64,000 nucleotides of DNA from Peristeroidobacter soli (GCF_004138485.1 NZ_RYEV01000007.1:310001-374000), one strand, 5' to 3'; positions 33,873 through 44,265 are shown, counted from the first letter of the stretch. Numbers and translations: made by a program. Notes: a model not told the origin generated them from the letters alone.

Positions 33873-36074
33873 TCAATACAAACTGCTGCCTTCGCGCAGG
33901 ATGCGCGGGGTCACGAAGATCAGCAGCTCGTCCTTGTTGTCCGTGGTCGTGTTGTTCTTGAACAGGCGGCCGACGACCGGGATATCGCCCAGGTACGGCA
34001 CCTTCTTCTCGGCGTCGCGGCGCTCGGTCTCCAGGATGCCGCCAAGCACGACGGTCTGGCCGTCGTTGACCAGCACCTGGGTCACGATCTCGCGCGTGTC
34101 GATCGAGGGCACGAAGCCGCCGGTGGCGCTGGCGACCAGCTGACCGACGCTGTCCTTGGACACTGTGAGGTCCAGGATCACGCGGTTGTCCGGAGTGATC
34201 TGCGGCGTCACCTTCAGGCTCAGCACGGCCTTCTTGAACTGCGTGGTCGTGGCACCGCTGGACGAGGACTCCTGGTAGGGAATTTCCACGCCCTGCTCGA
34301 TGGTGGCTTCACGCTGGTTGGCCGTGATCAGGCGGGGCGAGGAGATGATCTCGCCGCGGCCTTCGGCCTGCGCCGCCGACAGTTCCAGATCGACCAGGTA
34401 ATCGGAGTCGATCAGGGCCAGGGCCAGGCGACCGGCCGGGTTCGCGGCCGGCAGGTTCACCAGGTAACGATCCGCGGCGTTCTCGGGGAGGATGAAGCCG
34501 CCGAGCTGATTGTCGGTGCCGTTGGTCGGCGTGCCGATCGTATTACCGTCGTTGTCGAGCAGCCCGGGATACGGGCTGATACCAACACCGTTCTCGCCGT
34601 TCAGCGGACTGCCCAGCAGGCCGAGGCCGTCTTTGCCGCCCTGATTGAAGGCAACGTTGGCACCGAAGCGCACGCCGAGGTCGCGGCTGTAGTCATCGCT
34701 CACGATCACGATGCGCGCTTCGATCATCACCTGCTTGACCGGAATGTCGAGCGTCGACACCAGGCGGCGGATGTCCGCGAGCCGCTCCGACGTGTCCTGC
34801 AACAACAGGGTGTTGGTACGTTCGTCGATCGCGACGCTGCCGCGGTCGGAGATCAGCGAGCCGGCGCCAGACTTGATCAGCGTGGCCAGATCGGCGGCCT
34901 TGGCATAGTTCACCTGCAGGTACTCGGTACGCAGCGGGGAGAGCTCCTGAGCTTCCTTACGCGCGGTCAGCAGCTCTTTCTCGCGGGCGGCGATTTCGGT
35001 GGCCGGCGCGATGAAGATGACATTGCCTTCCTGACGCGAGTCGAGGCCCTTGGTACGCATCACCACGTCCAGCGCCTGATCCCACGGCACGTTCTGCAAG
35101 CGCAGGGTGACGTTGCCGGCGACCGAGTCGCTGATGACCATGTTCTGGCCGCTGGTGTCGGCGAGCAGCTGGAGCACGGCGCGGGTTTCGATGTCCTGGA
35201 AGTTCAGGGTCAGACGCTCGCCGACGTATTCCTTCTTGTCGCGCAGCTCGGGCGGCAGCTTCACGACCGGCTTCACTTCGATCGTGTAGATGTTGTCGGA
35301 CTGATAAGCGAGCTGCTCATAGTCGCCGGAGGCGGAGATCACCAGGCGCGCACCGTCGCCGACGCGCAGGGCATCGACGCTGCTCACCGGCGTGGCGAAG
35401 TCGACCACGTCCAGACGCTGCAACAGATTCTCGGGAATCGCGGTCTTGGCGAAGCTCACCACGATCTTGCCGCCTTCCTGGCGCAGGTCGGCGGGCACCT
35501 TGGAATCGGTCAGTTCGACGATGATGCGGGCCGAGCCGTCGCCACCGCGACGGAAGTCGATGTTGTTGACGCTGCGGACACCGGAGATCGTGGCGGCGGC
35601 GGCGGGGCGCTGCGTGGCGGTGGCGAAGCCGCCGGGCTGGGCGCTCGATTGCAGGGAGCGGCCGGTGCCGGAGGAGGCGAGCGACACCACGATGGTGTTG
35701 CCTTGAACGCGCGTCTCGTAGGGAACCAGCGAGTCGACGTTGAGCACCACCCGGGTGCGGCCGTTGGCTTCCGCGACGTTGACCGTATCCAGCACACCCT
35801 GTTTCACATCGACCCGGCGCGAAGTCATCGCAACCGAGGTGGCGGGCAGATCGAGCGCGATGCGCGCCGGATTGTCGACCGTGAAGGTGAGCGGAGTGGG
35901 CGCGTCGGAGGCCAGGCGGAGAGTCAGCTCCACCTTGTTGCCGGCGGTGACCTGCGCCTGGATGCTTTCCAGTCGATTGGTGGACTGCGCCAGTGCAGCC
36001 TGGCCGAACCCGGCCAGCGCGGCCAGGGTCAGGACCAGTCTCGCGGCAGACCGTTGCACGCTTGAGAACAACAT
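33873..36074 (-). CDS. pilQ: Type IV pilus secretin PilQ
   Basis: The outer-membrane secretin through which the pilus passes. The start at 36074 is preferred because AGGGAG lies about 9 bases upstream and it begins a signal peptide (ARLVLTLAALAGFGQAALAQ); an ATG at 36098 overlaps the pilP stop and adds 8 residues. The 733-residue protein has AMIN domains (about 30-280), an STN/secretin N region (LNFQDIETRAVLQLLADTSG) and the C-terminal secretin domain (ISSPRLITANQREATIEQG, VLNDGQTVVLGGI-like). It ends the pilMNOPQ operon and is followed by a terminator. Confidence 0.97.
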   Translation of the reverse strand: MLFSSVQRSAARLVLTLAALAGFGQAALAQSTNRLESIQAQVTAGNKVELTLRLASDAPTPLTFTVDNPARIALDLPATSVAMTSRRVDVKQGVLDTVNVAEANGRTRVVLNVDSLVPYETRVQGNTIVVSLASSGTGRSLQSSAQPGGFATATQRPAAAATISGVRSVNNIDFRRGGDGSARIIVELTDSKVPADLRQEGGKIVVSFAKTAIPENLLQRLDVVDFATPVSSVDALRVGDGARLVISASGDYEQLAYQSDNIYTIEVKPVVKLPPELRDKKEYVGERLTLNFQDIETRAVLQLLADTSGQNMVISDSVAGNVTLRLQNVPWDQALDVVMRTKGLDSRQEGNVIFIAPATEIAAREKELLTARKEAQELSPLRTEYLQVNYAKAADLATLIKSGAGSLISDRGSVAIDERTNTLLLQDTSERLADIRRLVSTLDIPVKQVMIEARIVIVSDDYSRDLGVRFGANVAFNQGGKDGLGLLGSPLNGENGVGISPYPGLLDNDGNTIGTPTNGTDNQLGGFILPENAADRYLVNLPAANPAGRLALALIDSDYLVDLELSAAQAEGRGEIISSPRLITANQREATIEQGVEIPYQESSSSGATTTQFKKAVLSLKVTPQITPDNRVILDLTVSKDSVGQLVASATGGFVPSIDTREIVTQVLVNDGQTVVLGGILETERRDAEKKVPYLGDIPVVGRLFKNNTTTDNKDELLIFVTPRILREGSSLY

Positions 36075-36094
36075 TCTGTGTGTCTCCCTGAGAA

Positions 36095-36616
36095 TCATTC
36101 GTTCAGCGCCAGCGCCGCTGGCCGCTCGATGTATCCGCCGAGGCCGTCGGGGACGATCTCGATGATGGAAATCCGCGTCGGCGTGATGCTGACCACGCGG
36201 CCGTCGTTCTGCCCCATGAAGTTGCCGGGCACCACGCGATGAACCAGGCCGTCCTTGCCCTGGACCAGTCCGTAGTTGGTCCCCTGCAGCTGCAGGGTGC
36301 CGACCATGGACATGGTGTCGAGCGGGAACTGTTCGAGGAATTCACGCGTGCGCTTGCTGTCCGGACGCACGGCGCTCGCCACGTCGTTGCGCGCCGGCGC
36401 GCTCGGCACGAACGGCGAGCGCATGCTCGATGCGTTGTACGCGAAGCTTTCGTATGCCTTGATCTCCGGCAGCGGCTCGATGCGCTCGCCGGGACGGGCC
36501 TTGATGTCCTTGACCTGGTTCTGCAGCTTGTCCATGTCGGTCGAGCAGCCGCTCAGCCACACCAGGGCGAGCGCGCCAGTCGCGAGAGTTCGAAGATGCT
36601 TGTTGTGTAACGTCAT
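36095..36616 (-). CDS. pilP: Type IV pilus inner-membrane lipoprotein PilP
   Basis: This 173-residue lipoprotein has a lipobox (ALVWLSGC, Cys 24) and the PilP beta domain (LDTMSMVGTLQLQGTNYGLVQGKDGLVHRV). PilP binds PilN/PilO and the secretin PilQ, linking the inner-membrane alignment complex to the outer membrane. It is in the conserved order between pilO and pilQ. Confidence 0.96.
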   Translation of the reverse strand: MTLHNKHLRTLATGALALVWLSGCSTDMDKLQNQVKDIKARPGERIEPLPEIKAYESFAYNASSMRSPFVPSAPARNDVASAVRPDSKRTREFLEQFPLDTMSMVGTLQLQGTNYGLVQGKDGLVHRVVPGNFMGQNDGRVVSITPTRISIIEIVPDGLGGYIERPAALALNE

Positions 36617-36631
36617 AAGTGACTGCTCGCG

Positions 36632-37300
36632 TTACTTCGCATTGGGCGGACGGCCGCCTTTCTGCGGTTTGCCCTTCTGCGGTTGAGGTTGCTGGGCAGC
36701 CTGTTCCTCGGCGTCGAGATAACGATAGGTCTTGGCGGTCACGTTCAGCTGCAACTGATCGTTGCCGCCGTCCTTGGTCGGCACGATCTCCACGTCGTGC
36801 AACGTCACGATGCGCGGCAGGGCCGCGATACCGCTGACGAACGCGCCGATGGCGTGGAAGCTGCCGGTGAGCTTCATCTTGATCGGCAACTCGGCATAGA
36901 AATCCTTGTTGACCTGCGCTTCGGGCTGGAACAGCTTCTGATCCAGACCGGCACCCGCGCCCTGCTGGGAAATATCGGTCAGCAGGTTGGGCACCTCGGT
37001 CTTGTCCGGCAACTTGCGCAGCATGGCGCCGAACGAGCGCTCCATCTCGGCGAGCTGCGCCTTGTAGGCATCCAGATTCGCCGCTTTACGCGCCTTGGTT
37101 TCCAGAGTCTGCAACAGCTGCGCTTCCTGCGCGCGTGCCGTATCGAGCTCAGGCTTCTTGTCCTTCCACGCCAGGAAGTAGGACATGAAACCGGCGGCGA
37201 GAATGAAGATCAGCGCGATCGCGCCGAGCCGGAATGCCAGCGGCCAACGGCTCGGGTCGTTCGGGTCGAGGTCGCGCAGTTGTTCGACGAACGTGCTCAT
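36632..37300 (-). CDS. pilO: Type IV pilus alignment protein PilO
   Basis: The start ATG at 37300 overlaps the pilN stop (ATGA). The 222-residue protein has a short cytoplasmic part (FVEQLRDLDPNDPSRWP), a membrane helix (FRLGAIALIFILAAGFMSYFL), a coiled-coil, and a ferredoxin-like domain (FHAIGAFVSGIAALPRIVTLHDVEI). It pairs with PilN in the inner-membrane alignment complex. The tail is Gln/Pro/Lys-rich. Confidence 0.96.
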   Translation of the reverse strand: MSTFVEQLRDLDPNDPSRWPLAFRLGAIALIFILAAGFMSYFLAWKDKKPELDTARAQEAQLLQTLETKARKAANLDAYKAQLAEMERSFGAMLRKLPDKTEVPNLLTDISQQGAGAGLDQKLFQPEAQVNKDFYAELPIKMKLTGSFHAIGAFVSGIAALPRIVTLHDVEIVPTKDGGNDQLQLNVTAKTYRYLDAEEQAAQQPQPQKGKPQKGGRPPNAK

Positions 37301-37923
37301 GACGCACCTCCGTTCGGCGCCTTCGGCTTGGTCACCGGGCCTTTCTTGGCCGGCGTGGCTTTCTCCTCGGTCGCGGCGGCCACCTGCGGAGTTTCCTGGG
37401 TCGCGTTCAGCGTGAACTGCGAGCCCGCGTCGGTGTTGCCCTTGGTCTCGAGAATCTGCAGCGCCGGGTCTTTCAGCCACTCGGAGCTGTCGATGTTGCG
37501 CATGTAAGAGGCCACGCGCGTGCTCGACTGCGCGATGCCTTTCAACTCGATCTTACGGCCGGTCTGTTTCACTGAAGTGAGATAGATGCCATCGGGCGTG
37601 GTGCGAACCAGTTGATCGAACACATGCACGATCTCCGGACGGCTCAGCTCGAGCTGCTCGATCACTGTGATGCGCGCCTGCAAGCGCTTCTTCTGCTCTT
37701 CCAGATCCAGGATTTCGGCAATCTGTTTGTCGAGCTCCTTGATCTCCTGGTTCAGATAGTTGTTGCGCGCCATCTGTTCGTCGATCGCCGACTGCATCTG
37801 CCAGTTGACCGCGAAATACACCAGCGCGGCGCCCAGCAGGGCGGCCACCGCACCGACCCCGAACTCCTGACGTTTGCGTTTGCGTTCCGCTTCACGCCAG
37901 GGCAATAGATTGATTCTTGGCAT
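37297..37923 (-). CDS. pilN: Type IV pilus assembly protein PilN
   Basis: The N-terminus MPRINLLPWREAERK is the PilN signature that binds the cytoplasmic PilM. A membrane helix (GAVAALLGAALVYFAVNW), a coiled-coil (IKELDKQIAEILDLEEQKKRLQ) and a periplasmic ferredoxin-like domain follow. The C-terminal ~40 residues are Ala/Pro/Lys-rich and low complexity. It is spaced by one base from pilM. Confidence 0.97.
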   Translation of the reverse strand: MPRINLLPWREAERKRKRQEFGVGAVAALLGAALVYFAVNWQMQSAIDEQMARNNYLNQEIKELDKQIAEILDLEEQKKRLQARITVIEQLELSRPEIVHVFDQLVRTTPDGIYLTSVKQTGRKIELKGIAQSSTRVASYMRNIDSSEWLKDPALQILETKGNTDAGSQFTLNATQETPQVAAATEEKATPAKKGPVTKPKAPNGGAS

Positions 37924-37924
37924 G

Positions 37925-38986
37925 TCAGTCGAAGCTCCGTAACGCCAGCCCGCATGCTGTCAATAATGCGGTCGCATCCTTCTTCACCGCCTGCGCCTTG
38001 GCTTTCTGACTGACCTTCATCTGACCCAACGGGTCGCCTCGTTGTGATTCGATGCCGACCCGACTTTGGATCATTTCGGCGGCACCGGCGATGTTGGCGC
38101 AGCCACCGCAGATCAGAATCTGTTCAGGCTGCTCGCGGCCCGCCCCGGAGGCGAGGAAGAACTGCAACGAGCGGCTCACCTGCTGGCACATATCGTCGAT
38201 GAACGGGCCCAGCACTTCAGTCTCGTAATTGCCAGGCAGCCCGCCTTCTTTCTTGGCACGGCCGGCTTCTTCCATGCTAAGGCCGTAGGTGCGCATGACT
38301 TCTTCGGTCAACTGCTGGCCGCCGAAGGCGAAGTCGCGCGTGTAGATGACTTTCAGATCTCGCAACACGCTGAACGTGGTGGAGCTGGCGCCGAAGTCGA
38401 CCACCGCGATCACTCGACCGAGGCCGCCATCGGGCATCTGGTGAGTCAGCAGGCGGCAGGCATTCTCGAGCGCGAACGCTTCCACATCGACGATCTTCGC
38501 GGTCAGACCGGCGGCGGCGCAGGCGGCGATGCGCTGTTCGACGTTCTCGGAGCGGGTCGCGACCAGCAGCACGTCGAGCATGTCCGGATCCTTCTCGGAG
38601 GGTCCGATCACTTCGAAATCGAAGCTGACCTCTTCCATGGGAAACGGGATGTACTGGTCGGCCTGCATTTCCACCTGGCCTTCCAGCTCGTTCTCGCCCA
38701 GCGTGCGGGGCATCTGGATGACCTTGGTGATGGCGGCGTCGCCGCTGATGGCCACGGCCGCTTCCTTGGCGCGCGCACCTGAACGCTTTACAGCTCGCTT
38801 GATGGCCTCGCCGACGGCATTGGCGTCGACGATGGCTTTTTCGTTGATGGAATTCGGCGGAGTGGCCTCCGCAGCATAGGATTCGACGCGGTATTGACCG
38901 CCGCTCATGCTCAATTCAATGAGCTTGACCGAGGACGTAGTGATGTCCAGGCCCAGGATGGGTCTGGATTTTGCGGTTAACAGCAC
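37925..38986 (-). CDS. pilM: Type IV pilus assembly ATPase-like protein PilM
   Basis: This 353-residue actin-like protein has ILGLDITTSSVKLIEL, VDFGASSTTFSVLRD and ICGGCANIAG, the phosphate and adenosine motifs of the FtsA/PilM fold. It binds the PilN N-terminus on the cytoplasmic face. The start is GTG at 38986 with AAAGGG about 8 bases upstream. It is the first gene of the pilMNOPQ operon and is divergent from the PBP1A gene. Confidence 0.96.
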   Translation of the reverse strand: MLLTAKSRPILGLDITTSSVKLIELSMSGGQYRVESYAAEATPPNSINEKAIVDANAVGEAIKRAVKRSGARAKEAAVAISGDAAITKVIQMPRTLGENELEGQVEMQADQYIPFPMEEVSFDFEVIGPSEKDPDMLDVLLVATRSENVEQRIAACAAAGLTAKIVDVEAFALENACRLLTHQMPDGGLGRVIAVVDFGASSTTFSVLRDLKVIYTRDFAFGGQQLTEEVMRTYGLSMEEAGRAKKEGGLPGNYETEVLGPFIDDMCQQVSRSLQFFLASGAGREQPEQILICGGCANIAGAAEMIQSRVGIESQRGDPLGQMKVSQKAKAQAVKKDATALLTACGLALRSFD

Positions 38987-39487
38987 GCTGGTTCCCTTTC
39001 TTGATCAGACACTTGAGTGACGATCGGAGATCGGACACGAAACACGGGCGGCAACTATATACAGCCGTGACTTAAGTTGAATGTGAGGAGCCTCACGAAA
39101 TACCATCGCGGTATTCCCGCAGCAAAAGTGCTGTTTTTGCAGTAATAAGCACCTGTTAACCGCGTTCATCCGCAGGAGCTGAGGTAGATCAGGGCCTTAT
39201 CGCCCGGGCGGCGCAGCTCCACCACCCCGGCGCCATCGTCTTCTGCCGTTATCCCCGAATGCCGTTTGCGGTTTCGCGTCGCCGGCGCTCCGGTGTGAAA
39301 CCTGAGAGTCGTGTGCAACGATCTTCAGGGTCTGACCTCAAAGTCACTTGGACCAGCATCCGGTACTATCGGCCTGACTCCTGAGCCGATATGCGATGCC
39401 GCACCAGATTATGTTCACGGGCTAATATTGCCTAGCAGCTTTTGATATAGCAACCGGCAAAGCAAGGACTTAGGATTTTTAGTTGCC
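38987..39487. other. 500-bp spacer between divergent pilM and PBP1A genes
   Basis: Expected to hold promoters for both directions. A 6-bp palindrome (GTGAGG-AG-CCTCAC, 39083-39096) lies about 100 bp before pilM, and AGGA at about -14 precedes the PBP1A start. I see no convincing gene or strong promoter match. Confidence 0.45.
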
Positions 39488-41965
39488 ATGCGACGTTACC
39501 TCAAATCCCCCCTCCGGCTGATCATTGCAGGCGTACTCGGGGCGACCGGCGCGGCGGTTCTCGGACTGGCCGGCGCCTATCAGTACCTGCATCCGGCGCT
39601 GCCGGATGTCAGCGCCATCAAGGACATCCGGCTGCAGGTGCCGTTGCGCGTATTCAGCCGCGACGGACGGCTGATCGCCCAGTTCGGTGAGCAGCGCCGC
39701 ATTCCCCTGTCTTTCGCCGCCATCCCCGGCCAGATGGTCAATGCGGTGCTGGCGGCCGAGGACGACAACTTCTTCCAGCATGGTGGCGTCGATTATCCGG
39801 GCCTGGCGCGTGCCGTGATCGCGAATCTCGTGTCGGGCAACAAGTCCGAGGGCGGCAGCACGATCACGATGCAGCTGGCGCGCGGCGTGTTCCTGAGCCC
39901 CGAGAAGAGCTATCGGCGCAAGCTGGTGGAGATCTTCACCACCCTGCGTATCGAGCAGGAGCTCTCGAAGCAGGAAATCCTCGCGCTGTACATGAACAAG
40001 ATGTTTCTTGGCCAGCGCGCCTACGGCATCGGTGCCGCGGCGGAGGTGTACTACGGCAAGAGCGTCGATCAACTGAACCTGCCCGAGATCGCGGTGATCG
40101 CCGGCACGTTCCGCCTGCCATCGCGTGACAATCCGGTGGCAAACGCGGAGCTCGCTCGTCAGCGGCGCGCCTATGTGTTGCGTCGTATGCGCGAGAAGGA
40201 ATTCATCACGCAGGCGGAGTACGAGGCGGCGCTGAAGGCGCCGGTCGAGTCGAAGTTGCACGGTCCGGCGGTCGAAGTCGAAGCGCCGTACATCGCGGAG
40301 ATGGTGCGAGCGGATCTGTTCAACCGGCTCGGCGCCGACGCGTACACCGCGGGCTACGAAGTCATCACGACAGTCGACAGTCGTTTGCAACATGCCGCGG
40401 TGAAAGCATTGCGAGGCGCGTTGCTCGAATACGATCAGCGCCATGGCTATCGCGGTCCCGCTGGGCGCGTCACATTGCCGTCGGGGGCTCGCGAGAAGGA
40501 ATGGTCGCAGGCGCTCGAAGAATATGCAGTGCGCGGCGGTCTCGAACCCGCAGTCGTGGTTGCGACGGAAGAAAAGAGCGCGGTCGCTTATGCGCGTGGC
40601 TCCGGACGCGTCAACTTGGGTTGGACTGGATTGAGCTGGGCGCGCGCCCCGTTGCCCGACGGCAGTGTCGGGCCGCAGTTGCAACGCGCGGCGGATGTGG
40701 TCGCGGTCGGCGACATCATCTATATCGCGCAGGAAGTGTCCGGCAACTGGCGCATGGTGCAGGTGCCGGAAGCGCAGGGCGCATTCGTCGCGCTCGATCC
40801 GCAGGACGGCGGCATTGCCGCGCTCACCGGCGGCTTCGATTATTTCGCGAGCAACTACAATCGTGCCGTGCAGGCCAAACGCCAGCCGGGCTCGTCGTTC
40901 AAACCTTTCCTGTATTCAGCAGCGCTCGATCAAGGCTTCACCCCCGCGAGCATCGTCAACGATGCGCCGCTGGTGATCGAAGACCCGACGCTCGAAGGCA
41001 GCTGGCGTCCCCAGAACAACACGCGTGAATTTCGCGGCCCGATGCGATTGCGTGAGGCGCTGGTCCGTTCACGCAATCTGGTCTCGATTCGTGTGATGAA
41101 TTCGTTGGGACCGGCTTACGCAACCCAGTTCATTCAGCGCTTTGGTTTTCCGGAAAACACGCTGCCGCGCAATCTGTCGCTGGCGCTCGGCACCGCGCAG
41201 GTTTCTCCGTTGGAGATGGCGAGCGCGTACTCGGTGTTTGCCAACGGCGGCTTCCGCGTCGAGCCGTATTTCATTCAGCGCATCGTCGCTGCCAACGGCA
41301 AGGTCGAATTCGAAGCGGAACCGAAGTTCGCCTGTGCCGACTGCGTGCAGCCGACGCCACCCGCCGGCGAGACCGAAGGTGGTGTGACCAATCTGATCGA
41401 TGCGCCGATCACCACCGCCACCAACGACGAGACGCGCTGGGGCGGCCGCACGTATCTGCAGGAGAAGTCGCTGGCGCCGCAGGTCCTTTCGCCGCAGAAC
41501 GATTATTTGATCACCGACATGATGGCGGACGTCGTCAAGCGCGGCACCGCCGTGCGCGCGTTGCAGTTGAAGCGCGGCGACATCGCCGGCAAGACCGGCA
41601 CCACCAACGATCGTCGCGACGCCTGGTTCTGCGGCTTCAACAGTTCGCTGGTCGGCACGGCCTGGGTGGGCTTCGATCAGGAACGTTCGCTCGGCCCCGG
41701 TGAAGAAGGCAGCCGCACGGCGCTGCCGATGTGGATCTACTTCATGTCCGAAGCGTTGAAGGGTGTGCCCGAACAAAAACGCACTCCGCCGCCGGGACTG
41801 GTGTCCATGCGGATCTCGGCGGATACCGGCCTGGCCGCGCGGCCCGGCGATCCAAACGCTATTTTCGAGACATTCATGGCGGGCCATCTGCCGCCGCAGG
41901 CGGAAGTCGATTCGGCGCTGCCTGGCGACGACCAAGAAGAGAAAAAGGACGACTCGCTGTTCTGA
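39488..41965 (+). CDS. mrcA: Penicillin-binding protein 1A (bifunctional class A PBP)
   Basis: The 825-residue peptidoglycan synthase has an N-terminal membrane anchor (LIIAGVLGATGAAVLGLAGAY). The glycosyltransferase domain carries NAVLAAEDDNFFQHGG, GGSTITMQLARG and ALYMNKMFLGQ. The transpeptidase domain has the nucleophile motif SSFKPF, the SRN motif in VRSRNLVS, and KTGTTND. It is divergent from pilM in the order common to many gammaproteobacteria. It acts in the periplasm to build the cell wall. Confidence 0.96.
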   Translation: MRRYLKSPLRLIIAGVLGATGAAVLGLAGAYQYLHPALPDVSAIKDIRLQVPLRVFSRDGRLIAQFGEQRRIPLSFAAIPGQMVNAVLAAEDDNFFQHGGVDYPGLARAVIANLVSGNKSEGGSTITMQLARGVFLSPEKSYRRKLVEIFTTLRIEQELSKQEILALYMNKMFLGQRAYGIGAAAEVYYGKSVDQLNLPEIAVIAGTFRLPSRDNPVANAELARQRRAYVLRRMREKEFITQAEYEAALKAPVESKLHGPAVEVEAPYIAEMVRADLFNRLGADAYTAGYEVITTVDSRLQHAAVKALRGALLEYDQRHGYRGPAGRVTLPSGAREKEWSQALEEYAVRGGLEPAVVVATEEKSAVAYARGSGRVNLGWTGLSWARAPLPDGSVGPQLQRAADVVAVGDIIYIAQEVSGNWRMVQVPEAQGAFVALDPQDGGIAALTGGFDYFASNYNRAVQAKRQPGSSFKPFLYSAALDQGFTPASIVNDAPLVIEDPTLEGSWRPQNNTREFRGPMRLREALVRSRNLVSIRVMNSLGPAYATQFIQRFGFPENTLPRNLSLALGTAQVSPLEMASAYSVFANGGFRVEPYFIQRIVAANGKVEFEAEPKFACADCVQPTPPAGETEGGVTNLIDAPITTATNDETRWGGRTYLQEKSLAPQVLSPQNDYLITDMMADVVKRGTAVRALQLKRGDIAGKTGTTNDRRDAWFCGFNSSLVGTAWVGFDQERSLGPGEEGSRTALPMWIYFMSEALKGVPEQKRTPPPGLVSMRISADTGLAARPGDPNAIFETFMAGHLPPQAEVDSALPGDDQEEKKDDSLF

Positions 41966-41998
41966 AGACCGCGGGTCGTGCTGATTACGGGAACGAAG

Positions 41999-42622
41999 AT
42001 GAGCAAACGAAGCAATCCACGCGCGGAGCAGCTGCGCATGGCGTTGGCGCAGGAAGCGGCCCGCATCATGTCCGAGCAGGGCATCGACGACTACGGTTTG
42101 GCCAAGCGTAAAGCCGCCGAGCGCCTGGGCGCGACCGACATCGCGGTGTTGCCCAAGAACACTGAGATCGAAGCGGCACTGGCCGCGCATCACCGATTAT
42201 TCGAAGGCGACAAGCATTCGACGGCGCTGAGTGCGTTACGGCGCACGGCGCTGCAGGCGATGAAATTGCTGGACAGCTTTCAGCCGCGCCTGGTCGGGCC
42301 GGTGCTCAGCGGCACGGCTTCAGCGCACTCCGAAGTGAATCTGCATCTGTTCGCGGACAGCCCGGAGCGGGTGACGCTGCATCTGGTGGACAAGAATATT
42401 CCGCATCACCTGGCCGAGCGGCGGCTGCGCTACGAGCCCAATCGACTGGTCGCATATCCGGTGGTGCAATTCGTCGCGGGAGATCGGGAAATCGACGCGG
42501 TGGTGTTTCCCATCGACGGCATCCGCCAGTCGCCAGCCAGTCCGGTGGATGGCCGGCCGATGCGCCGCGCGGACGCGGCCGAGCTGGAGTCTTTGCTGGA
42601 ATCGGAGAGCAGCGACTACTGA
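41999..42622 (+). CDS. Conserved protein of unknown function, nucleotidyltransferase-like central region
   Basis: The start at 41999 (MSKRSNPRAEQLRMALAQEAARIM) is chosen because an upstream start adds only 7 residues. The 207-residue product has a helical first half with GIDDYGLAKRKAAERLGA. A second half contains LVGPVLSGTASAHSEVNLHLFADSPE, which resembles the GS-(x)-D/E strand of nucleotidyltransferase folds, though the acidic pair is not clear. It follows the PBP1A gene by 33 bp and may be co-transcribed. I do not recognise an experimentally studied homologue. Confidence 0.7.
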   Translation: MSKRSNPRAEQLRMALAQEAARIMSEQGIDDYGLAKRKAAERLGATDIAVLPKNTEIEAALAAHHRLFEGDKHSTALSALRRTALQAMKLLDSFQPRLVGPVLSGTASAHSEVNLHLFADSPERVTLHLVDKNIPHHLAERRLRYEPNRLVAYPVVQFVAGDREIDAVVFPIDGIRQSPASPVDGRPMRRADAAELESLLESESSDY

Positions 42623-42645
42623 GGTCGCTGCTCTGTCGAGCCAAA

Positions 42646-43941
42646 TCAACGCTTCTCGATCTCGACGTACTGACGCGTCGCCGGGCCGGTGTACAGCTGG
42701 CGGGGGCGGCTGATCTTCATCGCCGGGTCGGCGATCATTTCCTGCCAGTGCGCCACCCAGCCGACGGTGCGCGCGATCGCGAACATCACCGTGAACATCG
42801 ACTGCGGAATGCCGATCGCGCTGTAGATGATGCCGGAATAGAAATCCACGTTCGGATACAGCTTGCGCTCGACGAAGTACTCGTCCTTCAACGCGATCTC
42901 TTCCAGCTTCAGCGCCAGCTCGAACAGCGGGTTGTCGGACTTACCGAGCTTCGCCAGCACCTTGTGGGCCATGGCGCGGATAATGGTCGCGCGCGGATCG
43001 AAGTTCTTGTAGACGCGGTGGCCGAAGCCCATCAGCTTGAAGTGGTCGTTCTTGTCCTTGGCCTTGGCCAGGAACTTCGGCACGTTGTCGACGGTGCCGA
43101 TCTGCTCGAGCATCGCCAGTACCGCTTCGTTCGCGCCGCCGTGAGCCGGGCCCCACAGCGCCGAGATGCCCGAGGAAATCGCGGCATACGGATTGGTGCC
43201 GGTGCTGCCGGCGAGACGCACGGTCGAGGTGCTCGCGTTCTGTTCGTGATCGGCGTGCAGGATGAACAGCAGATCCAGGGCCTGCGCCTGCACCGGATCG
43301 ATGTTGTACTGCTCGCACGGCACGGCGAAGAACATGTGCAGCAGGTTCGCGCAGTAATCCAGATCGTTGCGCGGGTACATGAAAGGCTGACCCAGCGCAT
43401 GCTTGTAGGCGGCGGCCGCGATGGTCGGAATCTTCGCGATGATGCGATGAGCGAAGATCTCGCGATGACGCGGGTTATTGATGTCCATCGAGTCGTGATA
43501 GAACGCCGCCATCGAGGCGACTACACCCGACAGCATCGCCATCGGATGCGCGTTGTACTGGAAGCCGTTGAAGAATCGCAGCAGCGATTCGTTGATCATC
43601 GTGTGGTACTGGACCGCGTGCGTGAATTCGGTCTGCTGTTCGGAAGTCGGCAGTTCGCCGTTGATCAGCAGATAGGCCACTTCCAGGAAATTGCTCTTCT
43701 CGGCCAGTTGCTCGATCGGATAGCCCCGATACATGAGCACGCCTTCGTCGCCATCGATGAAAGTAATTTTACTTTCGCACGACGCCGTGGCCATGAAGCC
43801 CGGATCGAACGTAAACATGCCGTGATCCTTGGCGAGGCTCGCGATGCTGAGTACATCGGGCCCGAGCGTGCCGCTCTTCACGTCGGCGAGCGACTTCTTG
43901 CCGGTCGCCAGGTTGGTCAATTCAAACTTCTTCTCGGCCAT
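42646..43941 (-). CDS. gltA: Citrate synthase (type II)
   Basis: The start at 43941 ([15 protein letters not shown]) has GGAAG about 7 bases upstream. The 431-residue enzyme condenses acetyl-CoA and oxaloacetate to citrate. Catalytic His residues are seen in [15 protein letters not shown] and [11 protein letters not shown], and the Asp in the [13 protein letters not shown] region. The N-terminal domain and length fit the hexameric, NADH-sensitive type II enzyme of gammaproteobacteria. Confidence 0.97.
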   Translation of the reverse strand: MAEKKFELTNLATGKKSLADVKSGTLGPDVLSIASLAKDHGMFTFDPGFMATASCESKITFIDGDEGVLMYRGYPIEQLAEKSNFLEVAYLLINGELPTSEQQTEFTHAVQYHTMINESLLRFFNGFQYNAHPMAMLSGVVASMAAFYHDSMDINNPRHREIFAHRIIAKIPTIAAAAYKHALGQPFMYPRNDLDYCANLLHMFFAVPCEQYNIDPVQAQALDLLFILHADHEQNASTSTVRLAGSTGTNPYAAISSGISALWGPAHGGANEAVLAMLEQIGTVDNVPKFLAKAKDKNDHFKLMGFGHRVYKNFDPRATIIRAMAHKVLAKLGKSDNPLFELALKLEEIALKDEYFVERKLYPNVDFYSGIIYSAIGIPQSMFTVMFAIARTVGWVAHWQEMIADPAMKISRPRQLYTGPATRQYVEIEKR

Positions 43942-44265
43942 GGGGCTACTTCCGCAAACAGATGCCACAGGGAAAGCCTGACCGGGCGCATCGTGAGGGA
44001 GCATCGGCCAGGCCGTGGAAAACGATCGAGCCTGTCCCTAGGCCTGCGATCGTCGCGGCTTTTTGCAAGCGCAAAAATCGGAGGCGCAGACTTACACGTC
44101 GTCGCCAGCGAATCAAGCATGGAGACCGGCGATGAGGCATTAGTAATGTGCATCGCTGCGCTTGCGACGCTATACGTGAAGCAAGTCCGCCGTTGTCTAT
44201 TAGGCGGACTTATCGCGCGTTCGGCGAGATTAATTCGCTCGCACGCGCCGACAGGAAAACTCCGA
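43942..44265. other. Intergenic region between gltA and the M48 protease gene
   Basis: Both genes are on the minus strand, so this 324-bp stretch holds the gltA promoter and the end of the protease transcript. A 9-bp stem (AAGTCCGCC, 44183-44191 against 44203-44211, 11-nt loop) lies about 55 bp after the protease stop and may be its terminator, with only a weak T-rich tail. No gene was seen. Confidence 0.45.

Noticed and set aside
33393-36065. A very long open frame (about 890 codons) antisense to pilQ and aroK
   Set aside because: It mirrors strongly supported genes; the frame is open because of GC-rich codon bias, and the protein has no family motif.
44060-44077. TTTTTGC/GCAAAAA hairpin upstream of gltA
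   Set aside because: Short and AT-rich, with no T-run behind it and far from a stop codon; not a convincing regulatory site.
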